Source of the DNA: Antedon mediterranea
Taxonomy: Eukaryota; Echinodermata; Crinoidea; Comatulida; Antedonidae
Reading direction: 5' to 3'
Length of the DNA: 64,000 bases
Assembly: GCF_964355755.1 (NCBI RefSeq)
Contig: NC_092672.1
Coordinates: 16,490,501-16,554,500 of the forward strand
Position numbers and translations under genes: made by a program. The notes beneath the pieces were generated by a model. That model was given only the letters and a program-made list of their open reading frames with translations, made no database searches and was not told the DNA's origin. Below are positions 14,703-28,154 of this stretch, in pieces; positions within the stretch are counted from its first letter, which is position 1; every line of letters begins with the position of its first letter.

Positions 14703-16700
14703 TATATAGATCAGCGAGAGAGAGATAGATAGATCAGGGAGAGAGAGATAGATAGATCAGCGAGAGAGAGATAGATAGATCAGAGAGAGAGAGAGAGAGA
14801 TAGATCAACGAGAGAGAGATAGATCAGCGAGAGAGAGAGAGATAGATCAGGGAGAGAGAGATAGATCAGCGAGAGAGAGATAGATCAGCGAGAGACTGAG
14901 ATAGAACAGAGAGAGATAGATCAGCGAGAGAGAGATAAATCAGCGAGAGAGAGATAGATCAGCGAGAGAGTGATAGATCAGCGATAGAGAGATAGATCAG
15001 CGAGAGAGAGAGATAGATCAGCGAGAGAGAGATAGATCAGCGAGAGAGAGATAGATCAGCGAGAGAGAGTTAGATAGATCAGCGAGAGAGAGAAAGATAG
15101 ATAGATCAGCCAGAGAGAGATAGATAGATCAGCGAGAGAGAGAGAGATAGATCAGCGAGAGAGAGATAGATCAGCGAGAGAGAGATAGATAGATCAGCGA
15201 GAGAGAGATAGTTAGATCAGCGAGAGAGAGAGATAGATCAGCGAGAGAGAGATAGATTGATCAGCGAGAGAGAGAGAGAGATAGATCAGAGAGAGAGAGA
15301 GATAGATCAGAAAGAGAGAGATAGATCAGCGAGAGAGAGAGAGAGATAGATCAGCGAGAGAGAGAGAGAGAGATATATAGATCAGCGAGAGAGAGATAGA
15401 TAGATAAGGGAGAGAGAGATAGATAGATTAGCGAGAGAGAGAGAGAGAGATATATAGATCAGCGAGAGAGAGATAGATAGATCAGGGAGAGAGAGATAGA
15501 TAGATCAGCGAGAGAGAGATAGATCAGCGAGAGAGAAATAGATCAACGAGAGAGAGATAGATCAGCGAGAGAGAGATAGATCAGCGAGACAGAGATAGAT
15601 CAGCGAGAGAGAGATAGATCAGCAAGAGAGAGAGATAGATCAGCGAGAGAGAGATAGATCAGCGAGAGAGAGATAGATCAGCAAGAGAGAGATAGATCAG
15701 CGAGAGAGAGATAGATCAGCGAGAGAGAGATAGATCAGCGAGAGAGAGATTGATCAGCGAGAGAGAGATAGATCAGCGAGAGAGAGATTGATCAGCGAGA
15801 GAGAGATAGATCAGCGAGAGAGAGATAGATCAGCGCGAGAGAGATAGATCAGCGAGAGAGAGATAGATCAGCGAGAGAGATAGATCAGCGAGAGAGAGAT
15901 AGATCAGCGAGAGGAGCGATACATCAGCGAGAGAGAGATAGATCAGCGAGAGAGATAGAGATAGATAGATCAGCGAGAGAGAGATAGATAGATCAGCGAG
16001 AGAGATATAGATAGATCAGCGAGAGAGAGAGATAGATCAGCGAGAGAGAGATAGATAGATCAGCGAGAGAGATAGATAGATCAGCGACAGAGAGAGAGAT
16101 AGATAGATCAGCGAGAGAGAGAGATAGATCAGCGTGAGAGAGATAGATCAGCGACAGAAAGATAGATCAGCGAGAGAGAGATAGATCAGTGACAGAGAGA
16201 TAGATCAGCGAAAGAGAGATAGATCAGCGAGAGAGAGAGATAGATCAGCGAGAGAGAGAGATAGATCAACGAGAGAGAGATAGATCAGCGAGAGAGAGAG
16301 ATAGATCAAAGAGAGAGAGATAGATCAGCGAGAGAGAGAGAGATAGATCAGCTAGAGAGAGATAGATCAGCGAAAGAGAGACAGATCCGCGAGAGAGAGA
16401 GAGATAGATCAGCGAGAGAGAGAGAGAGAGATCAGCAAGAGAGAGATAGATCAGCGAGAGAGATAGATCAGCGAGAGACTGATAGATCAGGGAGAAAGAG
16501 ATAGATCAGTGAGAGAGAGAAAGATCAGCGAGAGAGAGATAGATCAGCGAGAGAGAGATAGATCAGCGAGAGAGAGATAGATCAGCTAGAGAGAGATAGA
16601 TCAGCGAGAGAGAGAGATAGATCCGCGAGAGAGAGATAGATCAGCGAGAGAGAGATATATAAGCGAGAGAGAGATAGATCAGCGTGAGAGAGAGATAGAT
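13960..16700 (+). repeat. ~6.6 kb-spaced satellite duplication, left copy
   Basis: Rare variants CCGAAGGAG (14011), GAGGAGCGATACATC (15911) and GCGAAAGAGAGACAGATCCGCG (near 16370) recur in the same order about 6573-6615 bp further right. The growing offset reflects about 40 bp of small indels. Ends are approximate. Confidence 0.65.
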
Positions 16701-16950
16701 AAGCGAGAGAGAGATAGATCAGCGAGAGAGATAGATCAGCGAGAGAAATATAGATCAGCGAGAGAGAGATAGATAGATCAGCGAGAGAGATAGATCAGCG
16801 AGAGAGAGATAGATAGATCAGCGAGAGAGAGATAGATCAGCGAGAGAGAGAGAGAGATAGATAAGCGAGAGAGAGATAGATCAGCGAGAGAGAGATAGAT
16901 CAGCGAGAGAGAGATAGGTCAGCGAGAGAGAGATAGATCAGCGAGAGAGA

Positions 16951-18480
16951 GATAGATCACCGAGAGAGAGATAGATCAGCGAGAGAGAGATAGATCAGCG
17001 AGAGAGATATAGATCAGCGAGAGAGAGATAGATCAGCGAGAGAGAGATAGATCAGCGAGAAAGAGATAGATCAGTGAGAGAGAGATAGATCAGCGAGAGC
17101 GAGATAGATCAGCCAGAGAGAGATAGATAGATCAGCGAGAGAAAGAGAGAGATAGATCAGCGAGAGAGAGATAGATCAGCGAGACAGAGATAGATCAGCA
17201 AGAGAGAGATAGATCAGCGAGAGAGAGAGAGAGAGATAGATCAGCGAGAGAGAGAAAGATCAGCGAGAGAGAGATAGATCAGCAAGAGAGAGATAGATCA
17301 GCGCGAGAGAGATAGATCAGCGAGAGAGAGATAGATCAGCGAGAGAGAGATTGATCAGCGAGAGAGAGATAGATCAGCGAGAGAGAGATATTGATCAGCG
17401 AGAGAGAGATAGATCAGCGAGAGAGAGATAGATCAGCGCGAGAGAGATAGATCAGCGAGAGAGAGATAGATCAGCGAGAGAGAGATAGATCAGCGAGAGA
17501 GAGATAGATCAGAGAGAGGAGAGATAGATCAGCGAGAGAGAGATAGATCAGTGAGAGAGTGATAGATCAGCGATAGAGAGATAGATCAGCGAGAGAGAGA
17601 GATAGATCAGCGAGAGAGAGAGATAGATCAGCGAGAGAGAGATAGATCAGCGAGAGAGAGTTAGATAGATCAGCGAGAGAGAGAAAGATAGATAGATCAG
17701 CGAGAGAGAGATAGATAGATCAGCGAGAGAGAGAGAGATAGATCAGCGAGAGAGAGAGATAGATAGATCAGCGAGAGAGAGAGAGTTAGATCAGCGAGAG
17801 AGAGAGATAGATCAGCGAGAGAGAGATAGATTGATCAGCGAGAGAGAGAGATAGATCAGAGAGAGAGAGATAGATCAGAGAGAGAGAGATAGATCAGCGA
17901 GAGAGAGAGATAGATCAGCGAGAGAGAGATAGATCAGTGAGAGAGATAGATCAGCGAGAGAGAGATAGATCAGCGAGAGAGAGATTGAACAGCGAGAGAG
18001 AGATAGATCAGCAAGAGAGAGATAGATCAGCGAGAGAGAGATAGATCAGCGAGAGAGATAGATCAGCGAGAGAGCTATAGATCAGAGAGAGAGAGAGATA
18101 GATCAGAGAGAGAGAGAGATAGATCAGCGAGAGAGAGATAGATCAGCGAGAGAGAAATAGATCAACGAGAGAGAGATAGATAAGCGAGAGAGAGATAGAT
18201 CAGCGAGACAGAGATAGATCAGCGAGAGAGAGATAGATCAGCAAGAGAGAGAGATAGATCAGCGAGAGAGAGATAGATTAGCGAGAGAGAGATAGATCAG
18301 CAAGAGAGAGATAGATCAGCGAGAGAGAGATAGATCAGCGAGAGAGAGATAGATCAGCGAGAGAGAGATTGATCAGCGAGAGAGAGATAGATCAGCGAGA
18401 GAGAGATTGATCAGCGAGAGAGAGATAGATCAGCGAGAGAGAGATAGATCAGCGCGAGAGAGATAGATCAGCGAGAGAGA
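16951..18480 (+). repeat. 1,530-bp tandem satellite duplication, copy 1
   Basis: Comparison with 18481-20010 shows the same variants at a constant offset of 1530 (GATCACCGAG at 16951/18481, AGCCAGAG at 17111/18641, GCGCGAGAG at 17301/18831, GAGCTATAG at about 18070/19600). The only difference I noticed is a 2-bp GA change just after GAGCTATAG. Confidence 0.85.
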
Positions 18481-20010
18481 GATAGATCACCGAGAGAGAG
18501 ATAGATCAGCGAGAGAGAGATAGATCAGCGAGAGAGATATAGATCAGCGAGAGAGAGATAGATCAGCGAGAGAGAGATAGATCAGCGAGAAAGAGATAGA
18601 TCAGTGAGAGAGAGATAGATCAGCGAGAGCGAGATAGATCAGCCAGAGAGAGATAGATAGATCAGCGAGAGAAAGAGAGAGATAGATCAGCGAGAGAGAG
18701 ATAGATCAGCGAGACAGAGATAGATCAGCAAGAGAGAGATAGATCAGCGAGAGAGAGAGAGAGAGATAGATCAGCGAGAGAGAGAAAGATCAGCGAGAGA
18801 GAGATAGATCAGCAAGAGAGAGATAGATCAGCGCGAGAGAGATAGATCAGCGAGAGAGAGATAGATCAGCGAGAGAGAGATTGATCAGCGAGAGAGAGAT
18901 AGATCAGCGAGAGAGAGATATTGATCAGCGAGAGAGAGATAGATCAGCGAGAGAGAGATAGATCAGCGCGAGAGAGATAGATCAGCGAGAGAGAGATAGA
19001 TCAGCGAGAGAGAGATAGATCAGCGAGAGAGAGATAGATCAGAGAGAGGAGAGATAGATCAGCGAGAGAGAGATAGATCAGTGAGAGAGTGATAGATCAG
19101 CGATAGAGAGATAGATCAGCGAGAGAGAGAGATAGATCAGCGAGAGAGAGAGATAGATCAGCGAGAGAGAGATAGATCAGCGAGAGAGAGTTAGATAGAT
19201 CAGCGAGAGAGAGAAAGATAGATAGATCAGCGAGAGAGAGATAGATAGATCAGCGAGAGAGAGAGAGATAGATCAGCGAGAGAGAGAGATAGATAGATCA
19301 GCGAGAGAGAGAGAGTTAGATCAGCGAGAGAGAGAGATAGATCAGCGAGAGAGAGATAGATTGATCAGCGAGAGAGAGAGATAGATCAGAGAGAGAGAGA
19401 TAGATCAGAGAGAGAGAGATAGATCAGCGAGAGAGAGAGATAGATCAGCGAGAGAGAGATAGATCAGTGAGAGAGATAGATCAGCGAGAGAGAGATAGAT
19501 CAGCGAGAGAGAGATTGAACAGCGAGAGAGAGATAGATCAGCAAGAGAGAGATAGATCAGCGAGAGAGAGATAGATCAGCGAGAGAGATAGATCAGCGAG
19601 AGAGCTATAGATCAGAGAGAGAGAGAGAGATAGATCAGAGAGAGAGAGAGATAGATCAGCGAGAGAGAGATAGATCAGCGAGAGAGAAATAGATCAACGA
19701 GAGAGAGATAGATAAGCGAGAGAGAGATAGATCAGCGAGACAGAGATAGATCAGCGAGAGAGAGATAGATCAGCAAGAGAGAGAGATAGATCAGCGAGAG
19801 AGAGATAGATTAGCGAGAGAGAGATAGATCAGCAAGAGAGAGATAGATCAGCGAGAGAGAGATAGATCAGCGAGAGAGAGATAGATCAGCGAGAGAGAGA
19901 TTGATCAGCGAGAGAGAGATAGATCAGCGAGAGAGAGATTGATCAGCGAGAGAGAGATAGATCAGCGAGAGAGAGATAGATCAGCGCGAGAGAGATAGAT
20001 CAGCGAGAGA
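18481..20010 (+). repeat. 1,530-bp tandem satellite duplication, copy 2
   Basis: This is the direct neighbour of copy 1, with essentially the same sequence. The two copies abut head to tail, so either a very recent duplication or an assembly duplication would explain them. Confidence 0.83.
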
Positions 20011-20448
20011 GAGATAGATCAGCGAGAGAGAGATAGATCAGCGAGAGAGAGATAGATCAGTGAGAGGAGAGATACATCAGCGAGAGAGAGATAGATCAGC
20101 GAGAGAGATAGAGATAGATAGATCAGCGAGAGAGAGATAGATAGATCAGCGAGAGAGATATAGATAGATCAGCGAGAGAGATAGATAGATCAGCGAGAGA
20201 GAGATAGATAGATCAGCGAGAGAGATAGATAGATCAGTGAGAGAGAGATAGATCAGCGAGAGAGAGATATATAAACGAGAGAGAGATAGATCAGCGTGAG
20301 AGAGAGATAGATCAGCGAGAGAGAGATAGATCAGCGAGAGAGATAGATCAGCGAGAGAAATATAGATCAGCGAGAGAGAGATAGATAGATCAGCGAGAGA
20401 GATAGATCAGCGAGAGAGAGATAGATAGATCAGCGAGAGAGAGATAGA

Positions 20449-20479
<31 letters not shown>

Positions 20480-20539
20480 TAGATAAGCGAGAGAGAGAGA
20501 TAGATCAGCGAGAGAGAGATAGATCAGCGAGAGAGAGAT

Positions 20540-21385
20540 AGGTCAGCGAGAGAGAGATAGATCAGCGAGAGAGAGATAGATCACCGAAGGAGAGATAGAT
20601 CAGCGAGAGAGAGATAGATCAGTGAGAGAGAGATAGATCAGCGAGAGAGAGATAGATCAGTGAGAGAGAGATAGATCAGCGAGAGAGAGATAGATCAGCG
20701 AGAGAGAGATAGATCAGCGAGAAAGAGATGTATCAGCGAGAGAGAGATAGATCAGCGAGAGCGAGATAGATCAGCGAGAGAGAGATAGATCAGCGAGACA
20801 GAGATAGATCAGCGAGAGAGAGATAGATCAACGAGAGAGAGAGAGAGAGATAGATCAGCGAGAGAGAGAAAGATCAGCGAGAGAGAGATAGATCAGCAAG
20901 AGAGAGATAGATCAGCGCGAGAGAGATAGATCAGCGAGAGAGAGATAGATCAGCGAGAGAGAGATTGATCAGCGAGAGAGAGATAGATCAGCGAGAGAGA
21001 GAGAGATTGATCAGCGAGAGAGAGATAGATCAGCGAGAGAGAGATAGATCAGCGTGAGAGAGATAGATCAGCGAGAGAGAGATAGATCAGCGAGAGAGAG
21101 AGATAGATCAGCGAGAGAGAGATAGATCAGAGAGAGTAGAGATAGATCAGCGAGAGAGAGATAGATCAGTGAGAGAGATAGAGATAGATAGATCAGCGAC
21201 AGAGAGATAGATAGATCAGCGAGAGAGAGAGATAGATAGATCAGCGAGAGAGAGATAGATAGATCAGCGAGAGAGATAGATAGATCAGCGAGAGAGAGAG
21301 AGAGAGAGAGATATAGATCAGCGAGAGAGAGATAGATAGATCAGGGAGAGAGAGATAGATAGATCAGTGAGAGAGAGATAGATAG

Positions 21386-21421
<36 letters not shown>

Positions 21422-23300
21422 TCAACGAGAGAGAGATAGATCAGTGAGAGAGAGAGAGATAGATCAGGGAGAGAGAGATAGATCAGCGAGAGAGAGATAG
21501 ATCAGCGTAAGACAGAGATAGATCAGAGAGAGATAGATCAGCGAGAGAGAGATAAATCAGCGAGAGAGAGATAGATCAGCGAGAGAGTGATAGATCAGCG
21601 ATAGAGAGATAGATCAGCGAGAGAGAGAGATAGATCAGCGAGAGAGATAGATCAGCGAGAGAGAGATAGATCAGCGATAGAGAGTTAGATAGATCAGCGA
21701 GAGAGAGAAAGATAGATAGATCAGCGAGAGAGAGATAGATAGATCAGCGAGAGAGAGAGATAGATCAGCGAGAGAGAGATAGATCAGCGAGAGAGAGATA
21801 AATAGATCAGCGAGAGAGAGATAGTTAGATCAGCGAGAGAGAGAGGTAGATCAGCGAGAGAGAGATAGATTGATCAGCGAGAGAGAGATAGAGATAGATC
21901 AGAGAGAGAGAGATAGATCAGAGAGAGAGAGATAGATCAGCGAGAGAGAGAGAGATAGATCAGCGAGAGAGAGAGAGAGAGAGATATATAGATCAGCGAG
22001 AGAGAGATAGATAGATCAGGGAGAGAGAGATAGATAGATCAGCGAGAGAGAGAGAGAGAGAGATATATAGATCAGCGAGAGAGAGATAGATAGATCAGGG
22101 AGAGAGAGATAGATAGATCAGCGAGAGAGAGATAGATCAGCGAGAGAGAAATAGATCAACGAGAGAGAGATAGATCAGCGAGAGAGAGATAGATCAGCGA
22201 GACAGAGATAGATCAGCGAGAGAGAGATAGATCAGCAAGAGAGAGAGAGATAGATCAGCGAGAGAGAGATAGATCAGCGAGAGAGAGATAGATCAGCAAG
22301 AGAGAGATAGATCAGCGAGAGAGAGATAGATCAGCGAGAGAGAGATAGATCAGCGAGAGAGAGATTGATCAGCGAGAGAGAGATAGATCAGCGAGAGAGA
22401 GATTGATCAGCGAGAGAGAGATAGATCAGCGAGAGAGAGATAGATCAGCGCGAGAGAGATAGATCAGCGAGAGAGAGATAGATCAGCGAGAGAGATAGAT
22501 CAGCGAGAGAGAGATAGATCAGCGAGAGGAGCGATACATCAGCGAGAGAGAGATAGATCAGCGAGAGAGATAGAGATAGATAGATCAGCGAGAGAGAGAT
22601 AGATAGATCAGCGAGAGAGATATAGATAGATCAGCGAGAGAGATAGATAGATCAGCGAGAGAGAGATAGATAGATCAGCGAGAGAGATAGATAGATCAGC
22701 GACAGAGAGAGAGATAGATAGATCAGCGAGAGAGAGATAGATCAGCGTGAGAGAGATAGATCAGCGACAGAAAGATAGATCAGCGAGAGAGAGATAGATC
22801 AGTGACAGAGAGATAGATCAGCGAAAGAGAGATAGATCAGCGAGAGAGAGAGAGATAGATCAGCGAGAGAGAGAGATAGATCAACGAGAGAGAGATAGAT
22901 CAGCGAGAGAGAGAGATAGATCAGGGAGAGAGAGATAGATCAGCGAGAGAGAGAGATAGATCAGCTAGAGAGAGATAGATCAGCGAAAGAGAGACAGATC
23001 CGCGAGAGAGAGAGAGATAGATCAGCGAGAGAGAGAGAGAGAGATCAGCAAGAGAGAGATAGATCAGCGAGAGAGATAGATCAGCGAGAGACTGATAGAT
23101 CAGCGAGAAAGAGATAGATCAGTGAGAGAGAGATAGATCAGCGAGAGAGAGATAGATCAGCGAGAGAGAGATAGATCAGCGAGAGAGAGATAGATCAGCT
23201 AGAGAGAGATATATCAGCGAGAGAGAGAGATAGATCCGCGAGAGAGAGATAGATCAGCGAGAGAGAGATATATAAGCGAGAGAGAGAGATAGATCAGCGT
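20540..23300 (+). repeat. ~6.6 kb-spaced satellite duplication, right copy
   Basis: This is the counterpart of 13960-16700, with CCGAAGGAG at 20584, GAGGAGCGATACATC at 22526 and the ACAGATCCGCG variant near 22995. The last variant appears again near 23910, so part of the block has been duplicated once more. Confidence 0.65.
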
Positions 23301-25621
23301 GAGAGAGAGATAGATCAGCGAGAGAGAGATAGATCAGCGAGAGAAATAGATCAGCGAGAGAAATATAGATCAGCGAGAGAGAGATAGATAGATCAGCGAG
23401 AGAGATAGATCAGCGAGAGAGAGATAGATAGATCAGCGAGAGAGAGATAGATAGATCAGCGAGAGAGATAGATAGATCAGCGAGAGAGAGAGAGATAGAT
23501 AGATCAGCGAGAGAGAGATAGATCAGCGTGAGAGAGATAGATCAGCGACAGAAAGATAGATCAGCGAGAGAGAGATAGATCAGTGACAGAGAGATAGATC
23601 AGCAAAAGAGAGATAGATCAGCGAGAGAGAGAGATAGATCAGCGAGAGAGAGAGATAGATCAACGAGAGAGAGATAGATCAGCGAGAGAGAGAGATAGAT
23701 CAGAGAGAGAGAGATAGATCAGCGAGAGAGAGATAGATCAGCGAGAGAGAGATAGATCAGCGAGAGAGAGATAGATCAGCGAGAGAGATAGATCAGCGAA
23801 AGAGAGATAGATCAGCGAGAGAGAGAGAGAGATAGATCAGCAAGAGAGAGAAAGATCAGCGAGAAAGAGAGATAGATCAGCGAGAGAGAGATAGATCAGC
23901 GAAAGAGAGACAGATCCGCGAGAGAGAGAGAGAGAGAGATAGATCAGCGAGAGAGAGAGAGATCAGCAAGAGAGAGATAGATCAGCGAGAGAGATAGATC
24001 AGCGAGAGAGAGATAGATCAGCGAGAGAGAGATAGATCAGTGAGAGAGAGATAGATCAGCGAGAGAGAGATAGATCAGCGAGAGAGAGAGAGATCAGCGA
24101 GAGAGAGATAGATCAGCTAGAGAGAGATAGATCAGCGAGAGAGAGAGATAAATCCGCGAGAGAGAGATAGATCAGCGAGAGAGAGATATATAAGCGAGAG
24201 AGAGATAGATCAGCGTGAGAGAGAGATAGATCATCGAGAGAGAGATAGATCAGCGAGAGAGATAGATCAGCTAGAGAAATATAGATCAGCGAGAGAGAGA
24301 TAGATAGATCAGCGAGAGAGATAGATCAGCGAGAGAGAGATAGATAGATCAGCGAGAGAGAGATAGATCAGCGAGAGAGAGAGAGATAGATAAGCGAGAG
24401 AGAGAGATAGATCAGCGAGAGAGAGATAGATCAGCGAGAGAGAGATAGGTCAGCGAGAGAGAGATAGATCAGCGAGAGAGAGATAGATCACCGAGAGAGA
24501 GATAGATCAGCGAGAGAGAGATAGATCAGCGAGAGAGAGATAGATCAGCGAGAGAGAGATAGATCAGCGAGAGAGAGATAGATCAGCGAGAAAGAGATAG
24601 ATCAGCGAGAGATAGATAGATCAGCGAGAGCGAGATAGATCAGCCAGAGAGAGATAGATAGATCAGCGAGAGAAAGAGAGAGATAGATCAGCGAGAGAGA
24701 GATAGATCAGCGAGACAGAGATAGATCAGCGAGAGAGAGATAGATCAGCGAGAGAGAGAGAGATAGATCAGCGAGAGAGAGAAAGATCAGCGAGAGAGAG
24801 ATAGATCAGCAAGAGAGAGATAGATCAGCGCGAGAGAGATAGATCAGCGAGAGAGAGATTGATCAGCGAGAGAGAGATAGATCAGCGAGAGAGAGAGATT
24901 GATCAGCGAGAGAGAGATAGATCAGCGAGAGAGAGATAGATCAGCGCGAGAGAGATAGATCAGCGAGAGAGAGATAGATCAGCGAGAGAGAGATAGATCA
25001 GTGAGAGAGAGATTGATCAGAGAGAGGAGAGATAGATCAGCGAGAGAGAGATAGATCAGTGAGAGAGATAGAGATAGATAGATCAGCGACAGAGAGATAG
25101 ATAGATCAGCGAGAGAGAGATAGATAGATCAGCGAGAGAGAGATAGATAGATCAGCGAGAGAGATAGATAGATCAGCGAGAGAGAGAGAGAGAGGTATAT
25201 AGATCAGCGAGAGAGAGATAGATAGATCAGGGAGAGAGAGATAGATAGATCAGCGAGAGAGAGATAGATAGATCAGAGAGAGAGAGAGATAGATAAATCA
25301 GCGAGAGAGAGATAGATAGATCAGCGAGAGAGAGATAGATAGATCAGCGAGAGGGAGAGAGATAGATCAGCGAGAGAGAGAGAGATAGATCAGCGAGAGA
25401 GAGATAGATAGATCAGCGAGAGAGAGATAGATAGATCAGCGAGAGAGAGAGAGAGATAGATCAGCCAGAGAGAGATAGATAGATAGATCAGCGAGAGAGA
25501 GAGAGAGATAGATCAGCGAGAGAGAGAGATAGATAGATAGATCAGCGAGAGAGAGATAGGTAGATCAGCGAGAGAGAGAGATAGATAGATCAGCGAGAGA
25601 GAGAGAGATAGATAGATCTTC

Positions 25622-25641
25622 TTTCTTGGAGATCCAAGAAA
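25622..25641 (-). repeat. Inverted repeat at 3' end of the CR1/L2-like element
   Basis: Two 9-bp arms, TTTCTTGGA and TCCAAGAAA, flank a 2-bp centre. In element sense the hairpin lies within about 20 bp of the 3' terminus, where CR1/L2-type reverse transcriptases recognise their template RNA. A smaller GGCC/GGCC pair lies just upstream (about 25656-25667). Confidence 0.7.
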
Positions 25642-25703
25642 CATTTATTATATATGGCCTTTGGCCCAAATAATATACAATGTAATACAATATTAAATAA
25701 ATA

Positions 25704-26657
25704 TCAGTTGAGTGCGTTTAGAAATTCTGTTCTACGTTTAAATGAAAAGAATAAATATTTTCCAAGTTTAACAATAAGATCAGTATTTGTGGCAGACATA
25801 AGATAAATATATTTTAATTTAGTTGGGTTGTTTGTATAAAAGGAAAACATATATTTAGTTCTAATATCTGAATAAAATGGACAAACTAAAGTGAAATGAT
25901 ATTCATCTTCAATTGATTGTAAAGCACATAATTTGCATAATCTTTCATTTCTATTTATACAATTCCATCTTCCTTTTTCAATTTCTAATTCTAAAATTCC
26001 TAGTCGTATCTTAGTCATAATTTGTCTATGTTTGTAATTTGTTACTTTTGTTAGATATTCTTCAATTCCAAACTTATATTTAACATGCTTGTAATATTGG
26101 AGCTTAGAGTGTAGCCTAGTATCTTCGTAGAATTTCTGTCGTTCAATGTCTGTAAGCCTTTGTTTAAAATTTGAAATAAAAGTATATATATTATTAACCT
26201 GTTGTGAGTACCATATGTTACCAAATCCATTTATGCATAGTATTTGTTTTACGTCATTGGCCCAACATTGCTCATTTCTTTGAGCTTTTCTATATTGAAA
26301 ATCATAACATTGTTTAATAAATTTGTCATTATCCATTTGGATTACTCTTAGCCAATAACGAATTATATTAATGATAATTTGAATTCGGATAGTGAATCTT
26401 CCACATTCTCCTCTCACTGCAACACTTGGTGCAGAATTACCTATTCCTAGAATGTATTTACAGAATCTTAGATGAACTTTCTCTAATACTGATATATCAT
26501 TTAAACCCCATATTTCACTACCATAAAGTAAGATTGGCATAATCTTAACATCAAATATATGGTTCCATATATTAACTTGTAGGTTACCAAAACGTCTATG
26601 GGTCAATCCTTTTAATGTGAACAAAGCCTGTTGACAATTGTATTCTTTGGCTTTATT
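25704..26657 (-). pseudogene. ORF2 C-terminal segment (thumb/connector and zinc motif)
   Basis: This is the C-terminal part of the outer element's ORF2, in the same frame as the RT segment and separated from it only by the UGA at 26658-26660. It starts with the conserved post-RT region (LLYGSEIWG, then RFCKYILGIG) and ends with a cysteine-histidine motif C-x2-C-x9-H-x4-C (CKLC...H....C), a usual C-terminal nucleic-acid-binding element in this group. The stop is TGA at 25704-25706. The first in-frame ATG (about 26624) is internal to the domain, so I treat this as the downstream part of a broken ORF, not a separate gene. Confidence 0.85.
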
Positions 26658-26660
26658 TCA
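26658..26660 (-). other. In-frame UGA between RT and C-terminal domain
   Basis: The + strand reads TCA, which is TGA in element sense. The frame is open on both sides and the protein alignment continues (FNSNGN, stop, NKAKEYNCQQALFTLKG). A point nonsense mutation is the simplest reading. Confidence 0.85.
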
Positions 26661-28154
26661 ATTACCATTTGAGTTGAAAACAACTCCTAAATATTTAAAG
26701 GATTTGACAATGTCAACTGTATTTCCATTGTAATTCCATTTTTCAAATTTGTTAAGATTACCACCATTCTTTAACACCATAATATTACTCTTGTTAACAT
26801 TGACAGTTACATCCCATCTTGTACAATAGGTAGATAACTTGTTTAAATAATATTGTAGACCATAAACGGTATCACCAAATAACATAAGGTCATCTGCATA
26901 GAGTAAATGATTAATTTTTAGATTTCCTATTTGGATTCTATGTTCGTCGCCTTCCTCATTTAATGTTTCACTCAAATCATTAATAAAAACATTAAATAAA
27001 AAGGACGAGAGTGGCGAACCCTGTTGTATACCTATTAGACATTTGAAAGAATTACTAATATTGCCGTCGACCTTAACATGTGCTGATAACTTATTGTACA
27101 TTGAATTAATAACGTTTAACATTTTTCCTTTTACTCCTGAATTTTTTAGTTTTATGTGAAGATATTGATGTCCTACGGAGTCAAAGGCTCGTTTAAAATC
27201 AATGAAAGCAACATATACTTTCCCACGTTTTTTTCCTAGGTATTTATTAATGATTGTGTTAAGAATAAATACATTATCCGATGTTCTGAACCCCTTTCTA
27301 AAACCGGCTTGTTCCTGATGTAGAATGTTATTATCTTCTGCCCAAAATTGTAATCTTTTATTGATAATATGTAAGAAAATTTTAGCAAAAACAGGAATAA
27401 GTGATATTCCTCTATAATTCTCTGGTTGTTCTTTGTCACCTTTTTTAAATATTGGGACAATAAGGCTGGTTGCCCATTGCTGTGGAAACTGTCCTGTATT
27501 ATAAATTATATTATACAATTTTGTTATTAGATTGATTATATTTTGAGATGAGTGTATAAAAAGTTCTGGTAATAATCCATCGATTCCAGGTGATTTACCT
27601 GTTTTTTGAGATTTAATGGCATGAATTACCTCATCTACTGTAATGTCATTATTTAGGTTAGGTTCGTTTTCATTTACAGCAGGTTCATCATTAATGATAC
27701 TTTCTACATTTTGATCATCTCTATTTTTATCATTATGAAATAAGGATTCGAAGTGAGTGCGCCATGTATTAATACATATATTACTTGGAAAATTTGGTTT
27801 TGTTTGTTTTAGTTTAATCCAAAATGATTTGGAGTTTTTTTCTCCTAATGATCTAATCAATTCTGTACGTGATCTTTTAATATAGTTGTATTTCTTATTT
27901 TTTATTAATGTTTTATATTCTTTTTTCATTTCCAGGTAAGCATTAAGCAATGTTTGTGTACGATTGTGTCGGAATCTATTTAAACTTCTTCGAACTTTGT
28001 TTTTAAGTGCAAGACATTGATTGTCATACCATGTGTCTTTAACTTTAGTTGTTTTATTGTTGGATTTCCTATGGATAATTCCTTTACATGCATATTCATA
28101 CAATCTACCTACAGTTGAAACAGCTTCATCAATTAGGTTATCATTAATCAAGTT
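26658..28154 (-). pseudogene. ORF2 reverse transcriptase segment, CR1/L2-like
   Basis: This segment encodes the RT of the outer element. Counting from the TTG codon at 28151, visible motifs are SPGIDG (about 187-192), ENYRGISLIP (244-253), QAGFRKGFRT (281-290), AFIDFKRAFDS with catalytic D318, GIQQGSPLSS (374-383), YADD at 418-421 with both catalytic aspartates, and FKYLGVVF (485-492). All catalytic residues are present. It begins at the insertion site of the nested element: its first codon (28154-28152, Asn) continues exactly in frame from the codon that ends at 32827. It ends in a UGA at 26658-26660, after which the same frame continues. The enzyme would copy element RNA at a nicked target. 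This copy is split from its endonuclease and is dead as it stands. Confidence 0.92.

Larger units (their letters stand above)
1..25618 (+). repeat. GAGA/GATA/TCAGC satellite, array 1
   Basis: This is an uninterrupted tandem array of a roughly 19-20 bp monomer, consensus GATAGATCAGCGAGAGAGA on the + strand. Monomers differ in the number of GA steps, in one to three GATA steps, and in substitutions around the TCAGCGAG core (TCAGTGAG, TCAGCAAG, TCAACGAG, TGAGCGAG, TCAGGGAG). The + strand is purine-rich throughout and the orientation never flips. Each typical monomer carries a GATC, one CpG, a WGATAR-type AGATAG and a GAGAG run. No gene or sizeable open frame lies in it. The right edge is taken where GATAGATC gives way to TTCTTTCTTGG at 25619. 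Confidence 0.97.

Noticed and set aside
1-25618. CRISPR array
   Set aside because: Regular repeats are present, but there are no unique spacers; all sequence between cores is more GA/GATA repeat.
25622-25641. Terminal inverted repeat of a DNA transposon
   Set aside because: Both arms are together at one end, with no matching copy at 35700; it fits a 3' RNA hairpin of a non-LTR element.
27236-27460. Short minus-strand ORF inside the RT region
   Set aside because: It overlaps the RT in another frame and shows no family motif.
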